NCBI GenBank assembly: GCA_033398695.1
Contig: CM065809.1
Coordinates: 172,722,501-172,786,500 of the forward strand
Length of the DNA: 64,000 nt
Direction of reading: 5' to 3'
Source: Orobanche coerulescens
Taxonomy: Eukaryota; Streptophyta; Magnoliopsida; Lamiales; Orobanchaceae
In this document: piece after piece, positions 33,804 to 44,403 of the stretch
Numbering within the stretch: the stretch's first letter is position 1
Layout of the letters: every line of letters starts with the position of its first letter
The notes under the pieces: generated by a model
Seen by the model: only the letters and a program-made list of their open reading frames with translations
What the model was told of the DNA's origin: nothing
Database searches by the model: none
Made by a program: the position numbers and the translations under genes

Positions 33804-36062
33804 TGTAATACCCGGTTGTAATTTAGTCATTTTTATTCAGTAATTATCAATCTGTAATTGTCACTCAGTGATTTTCATTCATTAATAATCACTCATCATT
33901 CATACTCATTCAATTGTGCTCACCGTTCGGCGTAATATTTGTCATACTCGTACTTTTGCCCTCGTACTTCTCGAATTCTGTGATTTTTGTACTCGGTGCA
34001 TCGTTATAAATTTGAAGCGCTTGTCGGCGAGGCCGCCTGGCGAGCCGCACGAGCATATGGTCGTGCGTGGCGCTCGTGCGTTGCAACTAGGCCCAGGCGA
34101 GAGACCAGCCGGCCGTCGGTGCCGCACGGCGAGCTACATGAGCAACTGCTCATGCGCGGCGCTCGTGTGTTGTGGCTGGATTGGGAAGGAGACCCAGTGG
34201 TCGAGTCAGTGCCGCACGAGCAGGCCACACGAGCAACTGCTCAGGCGTGGTGCTCGTGTGTTGCGGTTATCTTGGCGGGAGGCCGGCGTTCGAGTCCGCG
34301 CCTGGCGAGCCACACGAGTTGCTGCTCGTGCGCGACGCTCGTGCGCTAAGAGCAGTAGCCGGCAGAAGCTTCACGCACGACCAGACGCATGGACACTTGA
34401 TCGTGCGGGTTGGTCGTGCGTCCCTGTGACCTATATAAGTGGACCGACGGGTTTTTTCTCATTTTCACCATTCTTCATCCTAGTTCCGAGAGAGAGGGTT
34501 TGTGGGAGAGATTTTTCATCATCAATTACTTGAGTACTCGGTTTTCATCATCTTCATTCGGTTGTGAAGCTTGGATAGTCGATCTAACGTGATTTCATCG
34601 GATCAAAGTGTTTGGATCTTCAAATGTAATATTCATCAAACCTCTTGGATTTCGATTTTGTGCTGAGATATGATATTTTGGACGTTATAATCATGTTGTA
34701 TGAAGAGATATACATATGATTATGAGTATGTATGAATATTCATCGGATTATTGAAAGGTTATTCAAGAACACTTTGAATATTGAGTTGGATTTGGGGGTT
34801 TTCGATTAGTTGTTGTTGAAATCACGGATTTGGATATTCATATTGGATTTTTGATTGTATTGAAGATGTTTTGTCGGTTTGAAACACTCCTTGGGGATTT
34901 GATATCGGTATAATTGAGGATTGATTGTAAACAATCAAAGATTGGTTACAACGTGTTCGATGTAATGCTCCAATGAACTTGGTTTAGTCGTATCGACGTT
35001 TTGAGTTCGTTATATTCGTGTTTGATTCGTATGTTGAACGGATTGTTGGTAATTGTGTTATTCAAGGTTGTTCGAGCGACCGACATTTCATTTAGGACGT
35101 TTGTTCGTGGAAGGACATTGTTCACCGGTGTTGTGTAAGTTAATTCTTACTCGGTTAAAAGGATTTTCATTCCTTTCGTTGTTGTTCATTCATAATCATA
35201 ATTCATTCATAATGTATTAACCGTATTGAGACTTGTAATTGTCAATTAATCACTTCATTCACGAGGAACGACGGTTCCACTCATTTCATTGAGCTATCAT
35301 TCATTTCACTATCATTTCATCTCGGTGAGTCATTCTTGACTTTGTCGGATTGTTATTCATTATTATTCTTCATGGTCATTCTTGTTCATATGACCTTCTG
35401 GGTTCATATTGCGCGGCCGGGTGTGGATGTGTGGGATTTTTAGTCGGGCACGTGATGGTCATGTGTTGGGTTCACCGACACATTGGACTGTGCACACGGT
35501 AATGTACCTCCGTGAGACTAATTAGGTACAATGGAGGGTGTGTCCGGACATCCGTCTTGTGCACGTGCACATTCCATTACGGGTGTACTATGATGCCTCT
35601 CTTCAGCTTCATTTCATAATTAAGATATATCATGATTGTGTTTATTCAACTCTTGAGGATTGTTGTTTTGTGTAACTGACCCCGTTGGGGGATATTGTTT
35701 TCAGGTCATGGCAAGGCTAAGGCACGGGAAGAGAACGTTGACGGCGAGGAGTCCCAGTGATACTAGTAGGGGGCCCCAGTCCGTTTCAGTTATTCATGTC
35801 TTTTCATCTTTATTTCCGCTGCAGATTTCCGTTTGGATATTCATTTTCATTTAATGTTGTATATTTTATCTTTATATAAAATGTACATGTATTGAGTATT
35901 CTTCCTGGGTGTATTATACTTAGACTCCTCATCGGAGTACTTGGTAATATGATGTGGTTCGGTACTACATTTACGTTGTTAATTCATTAATTTTCATTCG
36001 CCTGGTGGGTCCCAGTCGGGGTTCCACGACACTATAATATCCGCCTAGTTTGGGGTGTTACA
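33804..36062 (+). repeat. E 5' LTR
   Basis: 2259 bp, starting TGTAATACCCGG and ending GGGGTGTTACA. U3 carries GC-rich repeats with GAGCAACTGCTC and GCTCGTGCG inverted motifs (34020-34430), then the TATA box TATATAAG at 34432-34439. The overlapping ORFs at 33916-34533 run through these repeats and are not genes. Outside the repeats it is nearly identical to 62610 onward. Confidence 0.93.
34432..34439 (+). promoter_or_regulatory. TATA box of E LTR
   Basis: TATATAAG immediately follows the GC-rich inverted repeats. The copy in the 3' LTR lies at 63247-63254. Confidence 0.7.
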
Positions 36063-36066
36063 GAGT

Positions 36067-36082
36067 TGGTATCGGAGCGTGG
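36067..36082 (+). promoter_or_regulatory. E primer binding site (initiator tRNA-Met type)
   Basis: TGGTATCGGAGCGTGG starts four bases after the LTR end. It matches the initiator-Met tRNA site apart from a few bases. Confidence 0.85.
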
Positions 36083-36554
36083 TTTTGAATACTACCTTCC
36101 GAGTCATGTCTCATTTGAAATCATCATTCATCAGACTAGTATCATTGGACTTTCGCGTCACGTGTGACCTGTGCAAGAGCCGAGCCCCTCAGACCAAAGA
36201 ACAGTAAGTTTTCTGACGCCATGGTATAATTTCTGGCAATAAGAATCACTCATTCATTATTCATCAGTTAACAATCCTCAAACATCATTTTCATTTTGAT
36301 CATGCCTAACTCATTAATCACTCGGTTCATTTCATTACTCAGCTGTTGATCTTGAGGATCATATCATTAATCTTGTTAACTTGTTCAAGATAGTCATTTC
36401 AAGAATATCATCAGATAATCATGTCATCTTAGTTAATCATTCATGTAATCACTTTGTTAGAACGCGTATGCTCATTTTCATCATTTCATGACGTAAATCA
36501 CAATGCGGTACTCATACGAGAGATATAATTATCATGCGACTTTCCTACTTCAGT
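36083..36554 (+). other. E 5' leader
   Basis: Untranslated region between primer site and gag. It is rich in TCATT-type short repeats and has no conserved frame. Confidence 0.6.
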
Positions 36555-37394
36555 ATGGAGAGAGCTGTCAGGGGACGCACGGGGAGAGGCCGCGGTGCGG
36601 GCCGAAATCCGGGAAATAATCACTCACTGCCAGGAAGTCGTACCTAGGACTCAGCTCGATTGGAAGATGTTCGGGTTGATCCACTCACTTTTATGCAGGT
36701 CATGATGACCCATATGCAATTGCTTAATCATCATTGTGCCACTCTGGCCGAATTAATCGAGAGAACTCTCACGTATGAGCCTGCTGCTAAGGAAATTGCT
36801 GAGCAACAACCAGCATCTGTCAGCAAGAAATGAACGAAGCGTAATCAGTCCGAAGGCGGTCAGTCAACCTTCAAGAAGCCTCGTGCGAGTCCTAACGTTT
36901 CTGAGCGACCTTTTACGGCACCTAATCCTGCGAGATCTCGATCCGGCGGCGGATCAGCCATCACTGTTTCATGTGGGCGCCGGGTCATTCTGACACTAAA
37001 TGTCGGAAATCGTCTATCACGTGCCATAACTGTGGGATTGTTGGGCATAAGGCCCGTTTTTGCCGAAGGGACTCCAAGCCGACTCCAGTGGCATCTCAGG
37101 CCCCGAAGCGATCAGCGATTCAGAATCAGACTGCTCTGGCAGCGTCGTTTAAGACGACAGAAGCGAGTAAAAGCGGGGCTCATATTTATCAGACGGGAGC
37201 GTCCGGTTCGGGGGCCGGTAAGACCCGTATTCACGCGATGAAGTGGACCGACGATCCGGAGGCCCGAATGATCTCAGGTATACTCGTAATTCTATCTCAA
37301 CCTGTGTGTACCCTTTTTGATACTGGTACATCGCATTCATTCATTTCCGAATCATATTTGAATAGACTTCACTTAGATAGTCCTAAAAATTGTG
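36555..37394 (+). pseudogene. E gag with core deleted, plus start of protease
   Basis: The ATG at 36555 opens a basic N-terminus (MERAVRGRTGRGRGAGRNPG) that resembles B gag but meets a TAG stop after about 30 codons. N-terminal and C-terminal gag linker sequences are then joined directly (LIERTLTYEPAAKEIAEQQ, up to 36830), and the roughly 200-residue capsid domain is missing. The frame 36971-37394 has a damaged first knuckle (Trp where the second Cys should be), an intact second knuckle CHNCGIVGHKARFC, and a protease start LFDTGTSHSF. The protease is cut at 37394 by G and resumes at 59015. Confidence 0.8.
37390..37394. repeat. Target-site duplication of G, left copy
   Basis: TTGTG lies directly before the G LTR start TGTAATATCCGG at 37395. 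The matching TTGTG is at 59015-59019. Confidence 0.95.
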
Positions 37395-39552
37395 TGTAAT
37401 ATCCGGAATTTCTACTACTGTTGTTTGAGATTATTTTATTCGAGTTATATTGTACAGCGTGGAATCTGTACAGTATGGATAAAATAAATAAAGGACTGAG
37501 ATGTCAGTATCGGTATAATTGTCGTATCTGGTCGACAGTTGCATTTGAGGATATTGTGTATCAGGTTATCGTACTTTTGATATGAGGTATATCGTATGAA
37601 AATACTATTGGATTCAGTATATGTATTCAGTAAGTGTATATGTGTTTTCGGTATGTCGAGACAGGCGGTAATAGTTGAAATTGGCTAAGTATAGAATACT
37701 TAGCTTACGCTAATGTTGAAGATTTACGTACGCTAAATCACAAGAGTTACATACGTTATGGCCGGAACATTACGTACGTAACATAGGAATCAGACGACTG
37801 AGTCATGGTTGGAAGGTGGGACCCTGTGTCGGCAGCTTTCGGCGGAGGATGTGGACAGCGAGTCAACCTCGGCCATTATGTATGTTATGCATGGCGTATT
37901 ACGTACGTAATGTGGGTGGTACTGTATCAAGTCAACGTACATGTTACATACGTTATGAAGGAAACATTACGTACGTAAGCATGTTAACAAAACAGTTCAG
38001 TTAGTTCTGCGATGATGATTACGTACGCTATGTGGGACGAATAGCGTACGCTAAAGTGCATTACGTACGTTAATGATGAAGGATAACGTACGTAATGAGT
38101 TATGCAGTTTAATATAATGAAAGTTCGTCTTTCATTTCTCCTGATCATTTCACTTTGTTTTTCCGTCCTTCTTCACTTCTAAGTATGTTCTAAACACTTT
38201 TGAGGAGCTTGGAGGCATGGATTAGAAGCTTGGATATGAAGATATCAATGATTCTTGAAGGGTTTGATTGGGTTATTCATGTTCTTGAGGTATGTTGTTG
38301 AATTCTTCACTTTGATTTTGGATTTTGGTATTGTTATCCGTAAATGATTCGTATGAAGAGGATTAAGATGTTGTTGTTTCGATTCTTGAGGTTATATGAA
38401 TTATATGTTGAAGGAAGATGGCGAAATGATGGTTTATACCTTGAATATGTTGATTATGATTATGAAATCATAGAGTTCTTGATGTTCTTGGTATTATTAT
38501 CCTTATTTGATCCGTATGATGATGATTAGGGAGTTGTTGCTACAATCCTTGAGGTTATGTAGAGTCTATACTGAAGAATACGATGATTCATGACTTGGAT
38601 TACGAATTGGAATATTATCTTCATGTTAAAGGATATCGAATTATGTTGTTTTAATGGTTATGAACATGAGTTCGAATCCCTTAGCGTTCTTGAGGAACTT
38701 TTAATGAATTTAACATAGCAAGACGATCGTATATTGAATTATCGGTATTTTTAGATATGAAGATCGAATATTCGTTGGTTGTAGTGGTAGAATTCGTATG
38801 TTCTTAATGAAATACGAATCATGATATCAATTTGGAATCCGGAAAGATTGTTATTGTTCGTCGAATATGATTTCCTTTACATTCATATCCTTAATCGCAT
38901 TGTGGTTTTGAGTTCGTAATTGTTTGAGTTGGATTGTCCGGACTTGTGTCTAATCGAGATATTATGGAACCGTTGGGGTTTATTGATCGGTTGTATTGAT
39001 TGATTATGATCATCGAGTTGTAGTTTGTATTGTAGATATCGTTGAATCGTTGAGATTATTTGGTTGGTCGTGATGGTTTTTAATTGTTATCGGATATGTG
39101 TTATTTGATTACTTCGATAGGTTGAGATTATTGATCGGTGATTAGAACCGTATGCTGCGTTCGTGTTCGAGTATGTTCTTGAACTGCTTCGGTCAGGGCC
39201 GAGGAGCTCGTAGACGAAGGCATTGTGACTGGTAGCGGCTTCATCATCGTCATGTCGGTATCGAGGCAAGTTATTACTTGCTCAGTTATAATATTTAATG
39301 AATGGTTTCAGTTTCATTTCGTTTATAATGCATATAGCAATGATTATATGTTGTCATTCCGATTCCGGGAGTTAAATCATAATGTATATGATTTATTTCG
39401 GTTATTGGTATATTTGGGTATCGAGGATACATTGTGATAAAGACGAGGATATGAGTATCTGTATCCCATGGTACGTTTGGATCATCGAGCGTTGCAGATA
39501 ATCGTCAGTGATGATTGGACATCGAGGTTGCTCCCGAAGGACTCGGGGCAAG
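37395..39552 (+). repeat. G 5' LTR, left part
   Basis: Start TGTAATATCCGG. It aligns throughout with 55370-57535. It carries the ACGTACGT palindrome cluster at 37680-38100, with a TATA-like AATATAAT at 38111. It stops at the GCAAG target of F. The conserved 61-codon ORF at 38344-38529 has a twin at 56327-56512 only because both are LTR copies. Confidence 0.93.
39548..39552. repeat. Target-site duplication of F, left copy
   Basis: GCAAG before the F terminus at 39553, repeated at 51294-51298. The undisturbed site, with one copy, is seen in the 3' LTR of G near 57531. Confidence 0.96.
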
Positions 39553-41021
39553 TGTAGGTCACAAGTCGTCCAGTAACAAGTCTAGAGGGGGGGTGAATAG
39601 ACTTGTTGAAACTCTTGAGCTCTTTTTCACGAAGAGTGAGTTTCTTCAGCTGATAGTTAGACAAATGACTTGGAGTCGTTTGTTCTTGGATATGTGCGGA
39701 AGTCAGCTGATGACGAATAGAAATCAACTTAATGAAACACTTAACAATGTATACAGCAGTTAAAGTATGATGCAGTAAAACAGTAAATAACACAGGCAAT
39801 TATAGTGGTCTCAGAGGTGGGGTAATCCTCTACTAATCCACTTTTCTCCAAACCAGTTGGAGATGAATTCACTATAATTTTCAACCAGTGATAAATATTA
39901 CAGTGATTCAAACCACACTACAACAGCTTCCAACCAGTGGAAATCCGTGCCGTTGTACACACTTGACTGCCTTGCACCTCTTGATCATCGATCCTCGGAT
40001 GCCTTTACAGTCTCTTACTTCAACCAGTGAAGTACCCCGTACTCAAGATTATAGACAAGAGTTTTTGTCTTCTCCAACTTAAGAGCTTTCTTAAGTATGA
40101 ACTTTTAGATCCGCTCTTTTCAAGATGCTATTGATTGCTTTAGATTTCTTGATTGCTTTGATCACTAGAATGTATGTTCGCACCGGTTGTTGCTCAGTTT
40201 CAAATCTTCAGATATATATAGGTCAGATCTCTGAGCTTTTTCCTTGTAGCCGTTGCAAATCTTTTGAACAAATCCGTCCGTTGGAGGGAGACTTCATTGT
40301 TTAATCTTTCTGAACGTTGCAAGGTTGGATTCCCATTATTTTATTTTATCTTCCGACCGTTGTGAAGACTTCTGCATGTGAGCGCTGAATCTTTTGAATA
40401 TAAAACGATTAAAGTCTTCAAGGTGGGTCAGGATGATTTATTTAAATCATATCTCTTGCGGGAATCACTCCAATTTGTCTCTTCACGTTGCATGTGAGCT
40501 TTCCGTAATACTTGACTTTTCAACGCATGCTGACGTGGACTTGGAGTACTTGGCTGCCTTTGAGTAGGCTGATATGCAGCTAACCTCTCTGCAGATAGGT
40601 CCTCTTCGGCTGTTCACTGTTTGTGACTTATCTGGTCAGGTGACTTCCCTGAGGTACCTCGCATTGTGATCAGTCAAACTTCTCGATAAAATTTGTTGAC
40701 GAGCTACTCACATTTGGACTCATTTGTTCCTCTACGATGGACTAAGTTGTACTTAGTACTTAGCCGTTTTCGGCTAACTAATTTTGGCCTACAGAAGATA
40801 CTCATTTGGTTCTTCTTTACATTTTGCCAAGTTTTATACTTAACATATTTTGGCCTATGGAAGATACTCATTTGGTTCTTCCTTACATTTTGCCAAGTTT
40901 TCTACTTAACATATTTGGCCTATGGAAGATACTCATTTGGTTCTTCCTTACATTTTGCCAAGTAATAAACATTTGATTTTATATTAATGACATCATCAAA
41001 ATCTAACAAGTATTCCTAACA
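39553..41021 (-). repeat. F 3' LTR
   Basis: 1469 bp. It contains three 66-bp direct repeats (40782-40962) near its U3 start. Differences from the 5' LTR lie mainly in 40655-40790, where CTG/CAG sites are altered. Confidence 0.94.
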
Positions 41022-41034
41022 AATTCCCCCTATT
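41022..41034 (-). promoter_or_regulatory. F polypurine tract
   Basis: AATAGGGGGAATT on the minus strand, directly before the 3' LTR. It is the expected primer for plus-strand synthesis. Confidence 0.8.
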
Positions 41035-41240
41035 TTGATGATGGCAAAACTAAGTAAGAAATCAAGTGACCAAGTCTGCACTTAAGTGCGAGACAAAAAC
41101 TGAAATCAGTCTAATATTGAGACAACTGGAAATTGTCATTCAACAGACTGTTTATAAAATTTTCTGACTTGTTATAGAAATTTTACAAGAAAGTTTTAAG
41201 TACAGAAAATAAAATTACAAGTAAAAGAAATAACTAAAAG

Positions 41241-44200
41241 TCATCTGCCTCTTCGAATAGGCTGCTTGGCAGGTTTGAAGGGTTTGGCTCCAATTGGTCT
41301 TATCTTGACTGGAGCAAGACCATATTTTCTCTTCACAACAAGTGCTGCGAAGTCTTGTTCTTGCTGGGATCTGAATCTGTTCTCAAGACACAATAGCTTG
41401 ATTTCCCTTTGAAGTGCTAACTCATCAAGTTCACCGTCCAGACGGATTGGTGCTTCCTCTGCCCTGAATGAGGGAATCATAGGATAAGCATTTTGTTCTT
41501 TAGCGTGCTTCTTCAGAACAGCCCAAAGCTTCGGATGGATTTCTTCCATGAAGTTTATGAAAATTTCTTGTGGGGAGAGTTTATCATCCTGGAGTAGTTC
41601 CCAGATGTAATAGTCTTTGATGAATCTCTTCTTAGCAGATCCCCACATCTCAAGAGCTTCAAATGGAATAAAGTCTTCAACAAACCACAGCTCCTTCCCA
41701 TCCCATTCTAGAGTAGGTCCAAAGCCACCTCTAGTCCTTCTTCTCTTCCCTCCAGGCTGGACAGCTTGGTCATCTGGATCCACAACTTCCTTTCTCTTCA
41801 GAGTAGAGGGTCCTTCAATTTGAAGGACATCCTGCTTCTTCTTGCTTCTTATTTCTCTCTCTGCCCCCTGAACACTCTCTTCCCCCTTTTTGCCAGCATC
41901 AACAAGGGTAGTTAACTGCTGTTCCATCCTGCTCATCCAATCAGACATGCCAAATGGCATTACATTGTTAGTAGGGGAGGGGGCTGAGGAATCTCTCTCT
42001 AAAGAAGGGTGTCTATCTTGGCATTTATTGACTGAAGGTCAGGAGTGACCTGAGATGATAGCAGCTCTCCAATAGTATCTCTGACGATTTGCTTGATCAG
42101 CTCAGTCATGGTAGGGGATATCTGAGCTGATGGAGAGTACTCTCCTGATCCTTCTGCAAAGGAACCACTAGACTACAGGATCCTGTCTGCAGCTGATAGG
42201 TCAGAGTGGGTTTTCTCAGGGTCACGACACTGGAGTCTTGACCCACTCTGCGTCTAGGCAGTGTCTGGCGAGTACCACAGTCCTATCTGCAGCTTCGAGA
42301 GTAGGCTCTGGCTCCGGCTCTTGTTCTGGCTCCTTGTCTCCTTCTCTCTCTCCCTCTTTCCCTTCTTCTTCCTTTTCTCCAGAGTTTTCTTTTTCTTCTT
42401 CCTCATCTTTTTCCTTTTCCTTTTCTATTTCTGCTCCTGCTTCTCCTCCATCATCATTATCATCATCATCATCATCATCATTCTTATCATCATCCTTCTC
42501 CTTCTTTTCTCCTTCATCATCCTCATCCTCCTTTTCTTCTTCATCTTTTTCTTGATCTACCTCCTCTCCTTCTTCTTCATCTCCTTCATCAGCCACTTCC
42601 TCTGTCTTCTCAATTTCTTACATTTGTTTTCAACTGGAATATTTTCTCCTGTTTTTCTCTCTTCTTCGTCTTCTTCAGCCACCAAATCAATAATTTCATT
42701 ATCTCCATCTACTTCTTCAATCCTAATCTCCTTTTCAACTTCCTCCTCCTCCTCTCCAAAAATGCCATCAAAAATGCTGAGCATGATAGAATGGATAAAG
42801 TGGTCCATGTTTGTTTTAAAATGTGACATGAACCATTTATCCTGGAGGATTAAAGCCAAGTCTGATTCTTTGCAAAATTCAATCAGAACCTCCTCAGTGG
42901 CTTGGGGATATTCCCAACCACTAGTTGCAGTGTAGGTTTGAAGATTTGTAAAAGGCATAGTTTTGAAAGATTTCCACTCTTCAAAAATATGTACAAAAGA
43001 GTGTTTTACTGCTTGTGGTTTAACAAGCTGGAGTTGTTCAATAGAAAGATTGAAGGTATTATTTTCTAACAGGTTAAAAGTATAGTCGGCTTGGGAATAG
43101 AGATTATTAGACTGCTTCTTCTTCTTCGGATATGTAGGCGGGGTGAGAGCAGTACAATCCGAGTTTCGGTGGTGTGCAGTGCGGGCGGAGTCTTCGGATG
43201 AATCGGTGATCGGGCGAGGCTGGTAAGTTGTTCAGACTTCTCTCCCTCGCTAAACTGCAGTTTCCTTGGCCTCTTAGGAGAGGGTTCCGGTGATGACTGC
43301 AGGTTAGAGGGTCCTTCTGGGGCTGGTCCCCGTCTCTTGAATCTGATAGCAATTGGTGTATCGTCGGACTCGTTGTCGGACTCGACTGCAGTTCCGATCT
43401 CAGCTGCAGGTCTGTCCGACTCCTCTGATGAATGGTATTTTGGATATAACCTTGAGTCCGGCAGCTCCTTCAACAACTGAGCTGCTCTCCCAGTGCCTCC
43501 GACTTTCTTCTTCTCATGGTCCATATGACCAAGCCTTTTATTGGGGTGGAAGGGGTCAGTGTTTCCCTTAGCCACTCCGGTCTTCTCCAAAAACCAACTA
43601 AGATGCGTTCCAAACGCCAGCTTTGTCTTGAACTTCTTCTCATCGTCAAGCCACTCGACCTTGTTGATCTCTCTCACGAGTTGCCTGAAGATATAGTCTG
43701 CCCAATCGACTTCCTCTTCCTGAATCAATGCACCCAACACCATAAATTTCGACGATGACAGTTGGTCATAACTGCCCGCCATCCCCATGACTATCTTGTT
43801 GGTAATATCCAACGCAACACGGTAAATCCTTTTTAATTCATTCCTCTTGGCTGTAAATTTCAATTTTTCTGGGATATTTTCGACTTTAATCGTTTTCCAG
43901 GTTTCGGCGGCGGATTGCTTGAGAGTTTCGACCGCCAAACCACGATGCTTCATCCCGAAGACAGAACGAATCGTCTCTCGATCTATGCGGATAGGTACTC
44001 CACCGAATTTGCTGTGAATCCCGTCTTGAATCAGATAAGCATTGCGATAGAACTCAACGACATCTTCTTTGAACAGATGTTGCGGGTTGATGTCGAGAAA
44101 TGGGTAGATCCCATTCAGCTTCATTGCCCGGATCAAATTGAGCATGTCGTAGTCCTCCAGGTTTGCTTCTAGTAAACCTTCAAAGTCGACAACCATGGAG

Positions 44201-44253
44201 AAAATGACCTGGTCCTTCACCGCCTTCAAATTCACTCCTTCGAAAGATGCCAT
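41241..44253 (-). pseudogene. F extra ORF region between pol and 3' LTR, broken into four frames
   Basis: The ATG at 44253 (MASFEGVNLKAVKDQVIFSM) opens a globular region of about 280 residues with motifs such as KFGGVPIRIDRETIRSVFGM. This resembles the N-terminal region of putative plant transposon proteins found in many plant genomes, which I recall as Pfam Transposase_32; a database search is needed. A Ser/Pro/Arg-rich linker with basic clusters follows. Then come a second globular part (42557-42958 and upstream codons), a long Asp/Glu/Lys tract (42222-42596), and a last part with basic clusters and a short coiled-coil-like segment (41241-41960). Frames change near 43080, 42590 and 42000-42220, so one ancestral protein of roughly 1000 residues is likely. 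I see no signal peptide and no clear membrane segment, so an envelope role is not supported. Function unknown. Confidence 0.75.
42290..42600 (-). repeat. Homopyrimidine/homopurine tract encoding acidic repeats
   Basis: About 300 bases are almost purely pyrimidine on the plus strand, with a (CAT)n stretch near 42450-42490. Read on the minus strand they encode runs of Asp, Glu and Lys. Such low-complexity DNA expands and slips easily, which can explain the frameshifts around it. Confidence 0.85.
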
Positions 44254-44403
44254 TTTGGTCTGATTTGTTGACTGTTGACCACTCTGCAACAGGTGAGTTG
44301 ACTTCTACTTTGGTATTACGAAACACTTAGTTGCTTCGTCGGCCTTCGTCTTCTACTTTGCATCGGCTAGGGTGATTAGGGTCCGTCCTTCGTCTTCTAT
44401 GCT

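Noticed and set aside
33916..34533. 205-codon plus-strand ORF and several overlapping ORFs in the E LTR (also 62843-63348)
   Set aside because: They run through GC-rich tandem and inverted repeats of U3, start upstream of the TATA box, and are open on both strands. This is typical of low-stop GC repeats, not of a gene.
38344..38529. 61-codon ORF conserved at 56327-56512
   Set aside because: Conservation is explained by the two positions being LTR copies of the same element. Its composition is biased and there is no recognisable domain.
42238..42935. Plus-strand Ser/Phe-rich ORFs opposite the acidic tract
   Set aside because: Antisense shadow of the Asp/Glu/Lys coding repeat. The minus strand is the coding strand of F.
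41241..44253. Envelope protein of an endogenous virus
   Set aside because: No signal peptide, transmembrane span or glycosylation-rich ectodomain is visible. The position alone does not support env.
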